This document shows, in pieces, positions 54,953-62,557 of a stretch of 64,000 nt of DNA. Under the pieces are notes generated by a model that did not search any database, was not told where the DNA came from, and saw only the letters and a program-made list of their open reading frames with translations. This stretch comes from Rugamonas fusca (GTDB lineage: Bacteria; Pseudomonadota; Gammaproteobacteria; Burkholderiales; Burkholderiaceae_D). The stretch covers positions 1 to 64,000 of the forward strand of contig NZ_JACEZS010000017.1 in the NCBI RefSeq assembly GCF_014042365.1, in the 5' to 3' direction. The first letter of the stretch is position 1, and every line of letters starts with the position of its first letter. The translations under genes and the position numbers were made by a program.

Positions 54953-56895
54953 ATAAGTACCGTACACAGGATCTTAAAGTGAAACCGATTCTGCTTTCAC
55001 GGCCTGCACGTGTCTCCACGGAGGGACTTCACGGATATCTCCTGCGACTAGCGGAAGCGAACGGCCTAAGCGGCATAGCTCAGCTCTGGCCGAATCGAAA
55101 GCCCTCGCTTGATGCATTGGAGACGCGGCTTGGTGCTGACCGATGGCCGCAGAATCGAACAATGCTACTAGAGATCGCTCCTCAGTTTGCGTCCGCATCG
55201 GGATCATCACCGCTTTGGAATCAACGATACAGCCGCTATTGCCCCTGCTGCTTAAACGAATCGGCCAAATGGAGATGGGAATGGGAGTTGACTCTTGTTA
55301 CGTGCTGCCATCAACACAGCGTGGAGCTAATCGAAGAATGTCCAGGTTGCGGGAAAAAATTGAATTGGCATCGTCCAACTCTCTTGAATTGTGCCTGCGG
55401 CTTTCCACTCTCCACAGCCAGTGCAGTACCGTGCTCCACTGCTGATAAAACGCTTTCACAACTATTTCATGCCAAGCTGCATCGGCTTCTAACGAGTCGT
55501 CGCCACCTTTCTGAACTGTCGCTTGAACAATTGAACAAAGTAACTTTTATGCTTGGCGCATACGCGAAGCATGAGGGCCGGAAGTTCTCGCAGAAAATCA
55601 GCAACCTACACGACATTGCTGTTGCGCGGCCACTTGTCAGCGCAGCCGCAGAGATACTTACTCACTGGCCCCACAAGTTCCACGGGCTACTCGCTTCATT
55701 GCGCAAGACTGGCGAAATAGACGTTCAAGATGAACGGCTATCTAAACGATTTGGTTTCTTTTATCACTACGTCTACCGAAATCTAAAGGACCCCGAGTAT
55801 TCATTTCTGTTGCAAGCTTTCGAAGGATACATATCGCGCACCTGGCGAGGGTCACTCGCGGAGCGCAACTCGAGATTTTCATCAAACATGCGCCACCGAC
55901 ACACGTGGATTCCAATAAGCTTGATGGCAAAAGAGCTCAAAACTACGTCGCGCCAAATCCAGTTACTTATCGATCAAGGAAAGGTCGAGTGTTATGTCCA
56001 TAAAACTCCGAAAGGCCGCTCACTAAAGTGTGTGAGCCGCAAGCAAAACGCAGAAATTCGTAAAGCACTCGAAAATGTCATTGATTTCAAACAAACTTAC
56101 CAGCTGCTCGGACTCACCAAGTCACGAGCTATGCAACTTATAAACGGGAAGATGATCCAGTCGATCTTCCAGCCAAAAAATTCTAGCACATCACGATGGG
56201 GAATCCCCCATGATCATGTGATAGCCCTTCTTTCATTTGCGTCACACCTTCCTGTGGTAGACGAAAAAGACAGAACTGATCTCATCTCACTGGGATATGC
56301 CCTGCGCTATTGGCTCAGGGAACGATACCTTTTCCCCGCGCTGGTATTGGCTGTCATCCACAAGGGCCTATGTCCCGTGGCCGTATCGAACTCGACATTT
56401 CAGCTACCCACTTGGTTATTTGATCGAACTTCATTGCTCAATTGGATTCAGGAACAGCGTCAAGTCAGCATGGAAGGATTCTTATCGGTTCCAGACACTG
56501 CTAGGAAGCTTGGCATCCGTCAGCAGGCGGTGTATTCCTTCATTTATAGTTCAAAACTACGCTTCGTCCTCCACTACGAACGACATCATGTTCTCGTCTA
56601 CGAAAAAGATATTGAAAAATTCTCAGAAGACTTTGTATTTTGCCATGAGCTAGAAGCCCAATTTAGTCTGATTCCTGCCTACTTCGTTCCAAGATTAATT
56701 GAACAAGGGATTCGTCCTGTCAGCACCCCTAAAATCGACAAGGGCGAAATCTTCTTATTTTCAAGGGATCACTTACTTTTCGCAGCAATGGATAGAATCG
56801 TTGCCGGTCGCAAATGCACAGACACAAGCCAGTCGGAACATCAATGCGCTGACGCCGTAGATTGTGCCTCATTCGCCGCCCATACCCCAGGCTAA
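54949..56895 (+). CDS. tniQ: TniQ/TnsD-family target selector
   Basis: A 648-residue TniQ-family protein, long enough to be a TnsD-type target-DNA binder. The N-terminal TniQ domain includes LHGYLLRLAEANGL and zinc-binding cysteines and histidines (CPCC, CCHQH, CPGCGKKL, CACGF, about residues 95-155). The C-terminal ~450 residues hold helix-turn-helix-like segments, e.g. PDTARKLGIRQQAVYSFI. TTG at 54949 overlaps the tnsC stop and follows GAGGATG. It should recognise the insertion site of the element; which site is not visible. Confidence 0.85.
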   Translation: MNKYRTQDLKVKPILLSRPARVSTEGLHGYLLRLAEANGLSGIAQLWPNRKPSLDALETRLGADRWPQNRTMLLEIAPQFASASGSSPLWNQRYSRYCPCCLNESAKWRWEWELTLVTCCHQHSVELIEECPGCGKKLNWHRPTLLNCACGFPLSTASAVPCSTADKTLSQLFHAKLHRLLTSRRHLSELSLEQLNKVTFMLGAYAKHEGRKFSQKISNLHDIAVARPLVSAAAEILTHWPHKFHGLLASLRKTGEIDVQDERLSKRFGFFYHYVYRNLKDPEYSFLLQAFEGYISRTWRGSLAERNSRFSSNMRHRHTWIPISLMAKELKTTSRQIQLLIDQGKVECYVHKTPKGRSLKCVSRKQNAEIRKALENVIDFKQTYQLLGLTKSRAMQLINGKMIQSIFQPKNSSTSRWGIPHDHVIALLSFASHLPVVDEKDRTDLISLGYALRYWLRERYLFPALVLAVIHKGLCPVAVSNSTFQLPTWLFDRTSLLNWIQEQRQVSMEGFLSVPDTARKLGIRQQAVYSFIYSSKLRFVLHYERHHVLVYEKDIEKFSEDFVFCHELEAQFSLIPAYFVPRLIEQGIRPVSTPKIDKGEIFLFSRDHLLFAAMDRIVAGRKCTDTSQSEHQCADAVDCASFAAHTPG

Positions 56896-56941
56896 GAATG
56901 ATGACGATTACATAGACTTCCAAGAGCAAAGGATCAACAAG

Positions 56942-57325
56942 ATGCACAACGACCATGACTACCTTGACTACCAGAAGCTCCTGGTAGCGAAGGCCTGCGT
57001 AGATGCCTTCGATATCTCAACAATCAGGCAGTGGAGTATTTCCAACTTGGATCGGTGGGAGTCGAACGGAACTTGGTGCTCTGCATTTCAAGAATGGCGA
57101 GCGATTATGACGACGGGCAGCGATGCAGATGTCATCGCTGCCATGACAGGACTCGATCAACGTGCGAATAGATTGCGGCAATCATCACCATATGCCGGAC
57201 TTATCGACCGAGACATAAGAGCCTCCATAGTACGAAGGGTCCAGCTTCTACGAGCAAGCAAAAGCAATATTGATCTGAGTTCCTTGGATTCAACCCAGCC
57301 GCACATAGCAAAGAAGGAGAGTTGA
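56942..57325 (+). CDS. Small protein downstream of tniQ, unknown
   Basis: A 127-residue protein, MHNDHDYLDYQKLLVAKAC..., with the stretch WSISNLDRWESNGTWCSAFQEWRAIM. No family is recognised. An AAGGA lies eight bases before the ATG at 56942; a start at 56864 inside tniQ is an alternative. It is the last gene of the transposition operon, in a place where some Tn7-like elements carry extra regulators. Its end overlaps a convergent small frame. Confidence 0.7.
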   Translation: MHNDHDYLDYQKLLVAKACVDAFDISTIRQWSISNLDRWESNGTWCSAFQEWRAIMTTGSDADVIAAMTGLDQRANRLRQSSPYAGLIDRDIRASIVRRVQLLRASKSNIDLSSLDSTQPHIAKKES

Positions 57326-57484
57326 GCTCGCCAAACTCAGCGAGTTAGTTAATAACAATATCGCGACTTCGAGACTCACGTCAGCCTCTTGTAGCATACA
57401 TGCAGAAAAGAAGACGCCGTGAGAAGCCTTCAGCTCAAGCGCTGCCACAATTATTTTCTGTACTTTCCTCAGATCTTCGTTCAA
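57290..57484 (-). CDS. Hypothetical 64-residue protein, TTG start
   Basis: A minus-strand frame with a strong GGAGG five bases before a TTG at 57484. The sequence after it, NEDLRKVQKIIVAALELKAS, looks like an amphipathic helix and then turns hydrophobic. It overlaps the convergent gene by 36 bases, so its end may be fusion or decay. It lies downstream of the structured boxA-like element on the same strand. Confidence 0.4.
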   Translation of the reverse strand: MNEDLRKVQKIIVAALELKASHGVFFSACMLQEADVSLEVAILLLTNSLSLASSTLLLCYVRLG

Positions 57485-57589
57485 TTGCACCTCCATGAAG
57501 AAGTGTATGAACAATGATGGTGTGGCGTATTGAGCTGCGTCAATCTGTATCAGGTGAAAGGGCTGCAACTATAGATGGGTGCCGCTGTT

Positions 57590-57716
57590 TGCCCACTCGC
57601 GTGCGAAGCACGAATTGGCAGGCCAGCGGCGTGCCTGTCGGCCATCATCGTCTGCACGGATGTAACCCCTCCGCCCTGAGAACGATGGCCCTGATACGTT
57701 TCTATTGTTAAAGAGC
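57590..57716 (-). other. Structured non-coding element with a boxA motif
   Basis: On the minus strand GCTCTTTAACAAT (57716-57704) is an almost perfect boxA antitermination core. It is followed by potential stems: GGCCATC...CGT pairing with ACGATGGCC across about 55 bases, CGTGC-GAA-GCACG near 57600, and CAGGC with GCCTG. No gene covers 57485-57791. A small hairpin (CTATCC-AGAA-GGATAG, 57751-57766) lies upstream of it, just after the RepB-like stop. I read it as a regulated leader or antitermination element. Confidence 0.45.
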
Positions 57717-57791
57717 GCGCTACCACTGGCACGTCCAGCACCGCGGGCCTCTATCCAGAAGGATAGTAGTGCCCTCACCGGCACCTGCCAG

Positions 57792-58670
57792 TTATTTATC
57801 CAATACCGCCATGCTGGCGATAGCGTCGAATTCGTTCAATACATCAGGGTGATGCTTTTTCAAATGACGTAGTATCGCGTCGTTTGCCATCAGCTTCGTT
57901 AAATACCCTTTGGCCAACACTAGGTTAAGGACGTCTTGTCCATAGGACTGCTCAGCTAGCTTGAACTGCTCCTGCAAATTTCCCATTTCCCGTTCCATTT
58001 TCGCCATCTGATCAGCACTAACGCCAGCCATCTTTCTGGTCTTAGTTTCCCCTACAATCATATTGCTGGGAGTGGCCGCAAACAAGGCCTGCGCGTATGC
58101 GACCGTCAGATTATTAGCGCTGACCATCAACTCAACGCATTCGACCTGCCTGGTAGGCTTCAGCTTGCGCAGCACCGCTCCTAGATTGGCTGAAAACACC
58201 TGATCGCGAAGTAGTTCTGCAGCCTCCGGGCAAATTCCATCGAGTAGATTTAGCTTTTTCAGAATCTGGCTAATATCAATATCTAGCGCCTTGGCGAGCC
58301 TCTCCGGCTTAACCCCACGCTCAACGGCACGCCTGATCATGACATGTTCCTGGATACTAGAGAGACGATTTACTCGATTGTTGTAGGTATAGCTTTCGTC
58401 GTCAAGAGCCACTAAGCACGGTGCCGTTTCAAATCCAAGTTGTTTTAAGGCTGTCAGGCGCGAGTGCCCATCCAGCAGGATGTACTGCCTATCTCGGTTA
58501 GGCTTACCTACAGATAAAGGCTCGATCAGGCCGATGGCCTCAACAGACGCGATAATTTGCTTGAACTTTCGTGACGTGAGCAAACCATCCGGCATTTTTC
58601 GCGAAGGCAGAATCGACGAAAGCGCTAAACTCAATGGTTCTGGCAAGAAGCCTAGAGGCGGCTTTCCCAT
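57792..58670 (-). CDS. ParB-like protein with RepB partition C-terminal domain
   Basis: A 292-residue protein. The N-terminal ParB/Srx-like domain contains ILLDGHSRLTALKQLG, and a KorB/RepB-like helix-turn-helix follows (GVKPERLAKALDIDISQILKKL). The C-terminal part resembles the RepB plasmid-partition domain. It is third in an operon with another ParB-like gene and a large serine recombinase. ATG at 58670 follows the upstream stop closely; ATG at 58691 is possible. Such trios occur on genomic islands; whether it does partition or assists the recombinase is unknown. Confidence 0.82.
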   Translation of the reverse strand: MGKPPLGFLPEPLSLALSSILPSRKMPDGLLTSRKFKQIIASVEAIGLIEPLSVGKPNRDRQYILLDGHSRLTALKQLGFETAPCLVALDDESYTYNNRVNRLSSIQEHVMIRRAVERGVKPERLAKALDIDISQILKKLNLLDGICPEAAELLRDQVFSANLGAVLRKLKPTRQVECVELMVSANNLTVAYAQALFAATPSNMIVGETKTRKMAGVSADQMAKMEREMGNLQEQFKLAEQSYGQDVLNLVLAKGYLTKLMANDAILRHLKKHHPDVLNEFDAIASMAVLDK

Positions 58671-58672
58671 GA

Positions 58673-59578
58673 TCAAATTCCCTTCGTCCATACACGGTCT
58701 GCAAGATACTGAGGCAATGTATCCAGTCCCTCAGCACGTAAAAGATTCCCAAAGCTCTCGTCTATAAGAAGTTGGCGCAACGCTCCGACGATGAACAGAA
58801 GACTGCGCTGCGTGGTTTCCGCTTTCCTAACAAGCTGCTTCTGCCGCTCAACTTCACGCTTGTAATTGCGCACCAGGCTCGATGAGGTGACATCCTCATT
58901 ATGGTTGCGAGGTGTCACTTTCCCGCCCATTCCTCGGCCTCGTGTGCGGCGGCGTTCAATCACTCTACGCGCTTGGATCAGGTGGCTACCACGCAACTTG
59001 CCGGACTCATAAGCATCCTGCAGAGCTGCCTGGATCGCTTTATCATCGTTGCCTGCGCCGGCGATGGTGATGGCGGCATTTAGCGGAATACGCCCGCTAC
59101 CGACGGCCATCAAAAGCCGCTCTTCACCGTTTTTGAGTAGGTACAATATGCCCTGCACATAGTCCATGCTCAAGCCCGTCTTCTCCGTAATAGCTTTTTT
59201 ATCGTAGCCCTGATCGCGCAACTGCTCAATTCCGGAAAGCAGTTCCAGCGGACTGAACTTGCGCCGTGCGATGTTCTCCGTAAGGCTCATGATGAAAGCC
59301 GACTCGTCATCGACGCTCATGACAATCGCGGGAATTTCCGACTGCCCAAGATTTCTAAATGCTTTAAAGCGTCCTTCGCCGCATATGAGCAAGTACCGAA
59401 CGCCATCGCCAACTGGCCGCGGTGTCACAACTATGGGTTTCTTTAGACCGAGGCTTTGGATGTTGGTAACAATCTGTTCGAACACTCGATTATTGCGGTC
59501 GCGAGGATTGAGCACGTCAATCCTTTCCAATGGAATCATGCGCAACTCAGAGTGCTGATAGCCCTTGTCATGGGTCAT
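58673..59578 (-). CDS. ParB N-terminal domain protein
   Basis: A 301-residue ParB-like protein. It starts MTHDKGYQHSELRMIPLERI, and the ParB core LLICGEGRFKAFRNLGQSEIPAIV is followed by TENIARRKFSPLELLSGIEQL and a helix-turn-helix (YDKKAITEKTGLSMDYVQGIL). The C-terminal ~70 residues are basic then coiled-coil-like. The ATG overlaps the recombinase stop (ATGA), so it is co-translated. It acts beside the RepB-like protein in the recombinase-linked trio. Confidence 0.85.
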   Translation of the reverse strand: MTHDKGYQHSELRMIPLERIDVLNPRDRNNRVFEQIVTNIQSLGLKKPIVVTPRPVGDGVRYLLICGEGRFKAFRNLGQSEIPAIVMSVDDESAFIMSLTENIARRKFSPLELLSGIEQLRDQGYDKKAITEKTGLSMDYVQGILYLLKNGEERLLMAVGSGRIPLNAAITIAGAGNDDKAIQAALQDAYESGKLRGSHLIQARRVIERRRTRGRGMGGKVTPRNHNEDVTSSSLVRNYKREVERQKQLVRKAETTQRSLLFIVGALRQLLIDESFGNLLRAEGLDTLPQYLADRVWTKGI

Positions 59579-61149
59579 GCGCTCCTCCGTAAACGACTGC
59601 GCCGTGCCATGCCGTATAGGTAATCCAAGCTGTCGAAGTGGTAGCATTCAAGCTCGATGCCATTGTGGTCGGCGAGGTGAATCCGAGGTTGCCCAAAGTC
59701 GAGCCGAGGTAATAAGTAATAATCCAGAGCAGTTTGATTTTCACTATCCAAGCGTACAGCCACCGTAATATCCGGTGCGAGTGTCGTATCGAAGCGCACC
59801 TTCCATCTACGTCGTCCATTGTCGAATGACTGGCAGCGGGCCAGCACTAACGAGACCGTAAATTCTCGATTGACGTTCAGAAGGTCTGTGGCCGGATCAC
59901 GCTCAACCACACCACCTACGTCAGAGATCATTCGTTCAGTCTCAGTGACGATTTTTGGATGCAGGCGCCGCAGAAACTGGTTAGCTTCGAGGTACTGGTA
60001 ATCCCTGTCCGGCGTAAAACCAACTGCTTGGTATGCACGGATCAGACTTCCAAACCTATGTGCATAGGCTGCCGCCGAGGGCATACCTTCAGCTTCGTTA
60101 ATAATCAATCCCGAAAGGTATCCATGTCGCTGGTAAAGGCTGCGCAGTTTTTCGACTAGTTCCTCGTTGCTATATCGGTGCGCGCGTGCGCGCAAAATAC
60201 CTTGTGTAGTATAGAAAAGCTCTGCAGGGACGATACCATCGAATGCCCCTTCCTTTTTGATCCACATATCCGGGCTGTTGACCACACGATGCTTCTTAAG
60301 TTTGAATGATCGGCGGTTGTAGACATTATTTCCGATATATTTCTCGTTGGACAGCACCTCTCTGACCGTAGCCCGTGTCCATGCGCGGCCAAGGTCAGTC
60401 TTGATGCCCTGGCTGTTGAGCCGCTCTGCGATCTCAGATTCCACAAAATTGTCATCGACGAACCAACGGTAGATCTGGTTGACAACACGCACTTCCGAAT
60501 CTGGCCCAGGTTGCAGGATAACGCGGTCCGTCTGTAGGCTCTTGTGTTCACCCCGAGTCAGTTCGCTTTTGAAGACCCCCGTCTGATCTACTAAGACGCG
60601 CCGTAGCCCATACCCTGCAGGCCCGCCCTGTCGAAAACCCAGCTCAATCAGGCGGCACTGACCGGCGAATACTTTGGCCGAGAGCTCCCTGCTATATTCG
60701 CCGGCCATCGCGCGCTTGACGCCCTTGACGATCGTGGACACGGGAGAACCGTCGTTCTCAAACTGCTCTGCGCAATAAGCCACATGAATGCCAGCGCGCC
60801 GACAAATATACTCGTAATAAGCACTTTCATCGGCATCCTGAAACCGCCCCCAACGACTCACATCATAGACAAGGATGATCTGGAAATCCGCATTGCCCGT
60901 CTCAACGTCTTTGATTAACTGCTGCAAGGCTTGCCGGCCATCGATGCGCAGACCGCTCTTGCCGGAATCCGCGTAGGTACGAATGATCTCGATACCACGC
61001 CGCTGTGCATACTCGCGGATCTTGTCAGCCTGGTTCTCAGTCGAATACTGCTGATGCTCGGTAGACATCCGCACATATTCAGCAGCACGAAAAGTTGCCT
61101 GAGATTTCGGACGGTCAGGCACGCCCGCTGATTGTTCGTCTAGATACAT
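59575..61149 (-). CDS. Large serine recombinase
   Basis: A 524-residue site-specific recombinase. The resolvase domain has the nucleophile S29 in AAEYVRMSTEHQQ, DSGKSGLRIDGR, and DVSRWGRF. The recombinase domain and zinc-ribbon-less C-terminal part follow (AERLNSQGIKTDLGRAWT, VREVLSNEKYIGNNVYNRR). I start it at the ATG at 61149 (MYLDEQ) because a GGAGGGGG tract lies upstream; an ATG at 61179 adds ten residues. It would integrate or excise an element by serine recombination. The ParB-like genes follow at once. Confidence 0.9.
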   Translation of the reverse strand: MYLDEQSAGVPDRPKSQATFRAAEYVRMSTEHQQYSTENQADKIREYAQRRGIEIIRTYADSGKSGLRIDGRQALQQLIKDVETGNADFQIILVYDVSRWGRFQDADESAYYEYICRRAGIHVAYCAEQFENDGSPVSTIVKGVKRAMAGEYSRELSAKVFAGQCRLIELGFRQGGPAGYGLRRVLVDQTGVFKSELTRGEHKSLQTDRVILQPGPDSEVRVVNQIYRWFVDDNFVESEIAERLNSQGIKTDLGRAWTRATVREVLSNEKYIGNNVYNRRSFKLKKHRVVNSPDMWIKKEGAFDGIVPAELFYTTQGILRARAHRYSNEELVEKLRSLYQRHGYLSGLIINEAEGMPSAAAYAHRFGSLIRAYQAVGFTPDRDYQYLEANQFLRRLHPKIVTETERMISDVGGVVERDPATDLLNVNREFTVSLVLARCQSFDNGRRRWKVRFDTTLAPDITVAVRLDSENQTALDYYLLPRLDFGQPRIHLADHNGIELECYHFDSLDYLYGMARRSRLRRSA

Positions 61150-61302
61150 AACACCGGCCCCCTCCGCTTTGATATGCACGCGCTCAGATCACTTAGCATT
61201 TCGCCGCGACCAAGCTTGGCCGAGGCGCATTCCGCAGCAACCTACTTGTCCAGTCGATCGAAAGCACAATGGGCCGAAAATACCGAACTTCAGCAAAAAA
61301 AC

Positions 61303-61761
61303 CTAACAAGTCCTCTCTTTGCACACGTCCTTTTTGCAGGGACAGTCCATACACATAGCTGTAATTTTGACGATCAAAATACCGTCTCTAGACACGTCGC
61401 CTCCTCTGGCAGGCGCAATTTTGTACATCCCCGATGGCAACGTCATTGGTGGCATCCACGCGTCCATCTTTACACCGCCGGTGTTGCTAAATGGCTCAGT
61501 CCGTTGTCGATTGCGCCGGCGTTCGGCATACTCTGGTTGCGAATTGCGATACTGGCGCCAGTAGTCTGGATGGCTCGCTTGCCAAGCGCGCTGAGCCTGC
61601 CGTTGGTTAGCCCGGTAATCCGGATCGGTTTGCAACTTACTCTGTTGCCATTGGCGCTTCCTGGTACGCTGACAAGTCGGGGCTGAGCAAAAAGTTTGGT
61701 TGGGAGTTTGTGGTCGCGGGTGAAACGCCTTTCCACAGCCGGTGCAATACCTGATTGTCAT
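61303..61761 (-). CDS. Zinc-finger hypothetical protein upstream of the recombinase
   Basis: A 152-residue protein with a zinc-binding N-terminus, YCTGCGKAFHPRPQ and FCSAPTCQRTRKRQW, followed by a basic Arg/Gln-rich helix. The C-terminus is again cysteine-rich (CMDCPCKKDVC). GGAG six bases before the ATG at 61761 sets the start. It heads the recombinase operon, with a 150-base gap to the next gene. DNA binding is likely from composition; the role is unknown. Confidence 0.75.
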   Translation of the reverse strand: MTIRYCTGCGKAFHPRPQTPNQTFCSAPTCQRTRKRQWQQSKLQTDPDYRANQRQAQRAWQASHPDYWRQYRNSQPEYAERRRNRQRTEPFSNTGGVKMDAWMPPMTLPSGMYKIAPARGGDVSRDGILIVKITAMCMDCPCKKDVCKERTC

Positions 61762-61987
61762 TAATTTCTCCATAAGACAGGGTATGGAGTAGGGGTGCGA
61801 ACTTATCCAGAAAGCTTTTAGTGACCAACATAGTCCAAAGACGTTTGCCAGCTTTCATCATGTTCAACATCATCTGACATTTACCATACAACAGCTATTC
61901 ATGCTAAATTTGCCATATCAAGACTACATGTGGCGATTGTGGGTTACACCGCAGAACGCGGGGCTCCATCGCACCTGAATTCGCACC
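61762..61987. other. Divergent intergenic region
   Basis: About 226 bases between the zinc-finger gene (minus) and the kinase-associated gene (plus). It must contain both promoters. I see no gene; a minus-strand frame running through it is a shadow of the zinc-finger gene's other frame. Confidence 0.6.
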
Positions 61988-62557
61988 GTGACTATCGATC
62001 TCGTTCTAAAAGGCATTGACTACATCATCAAGCTGCTCGAGCGTCGCGAGAAGCGGGCGAAGGACCGGCAGGAAAAGATCTTCGCGCCGCTCTTCGCAGA
62101 CCTGTGCAGCATCGACCAGAACTACAACCAGTTATTCCTATCTATTCAGCAATTATTTCCGTTCGACATCGAACCGCCCACCGCCAATACACAGGCTCAA
62201 GTTAGGGCTGCATGTGAAAAGATTCGCGAGATGCGCGTGGCCTTCGCCAGCACCCGCCAGCGCATCAGTGCCGTTGCGTCGGAACTGCAGTTGATGGACG
62301 AGTTGTCGCAAGCTGAGCGGGACTTCCTGCAAGCCGTAGTGGACTATTTACCCTGCGGCGAACTACGGCTACATGCCGAGGCACATGCAAACGCATCGGA
62401 CATGACGCGAGCCACGCTTTTGCTGGACTTGCTTTACGAAAACCTCGAAGAACAGAACACGCGGCAGGTCGTCGATCGCACTGTAGCTATCAACAACAAA
62501 CTCTGGAGAGAGGTTTGCCGTGCCTATTCCACGCTTTCTTACGCCGCTGCTGGATAG
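61988..62557 (+). CDS. 189-residue helical protein co-encoded with a protein kinase
   Basis: A protein I do not recognise, starting with GTG at 61988 (MTIDLVLKGIDYIIKLLERREKRAKDRQ...). It looks all-helical and charged at the N-terminus, with no membrane segment. The kinase gene begins inside its last 38 bases, so the two are translationally coupled. It may be a regulator or substrate of the kinase. No domain can be named. Confidence 0.72.
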   Translation: MTIDLVLKGIDYIIKLLERREKRAKDRQEKIFAPLFADLCSIDQNYNQLFLSIQQLFPFDIEPPTANTQAQVRAACEKIREMRVAFASTRQRISAVASELQLMDELSQAERDFLQAVVDYLPCGELRLHAEAHANASDMTRATLLLDLLYENLEEQNTRQVVDRTVAINNKLWREVCRAYSTLSYAAAG

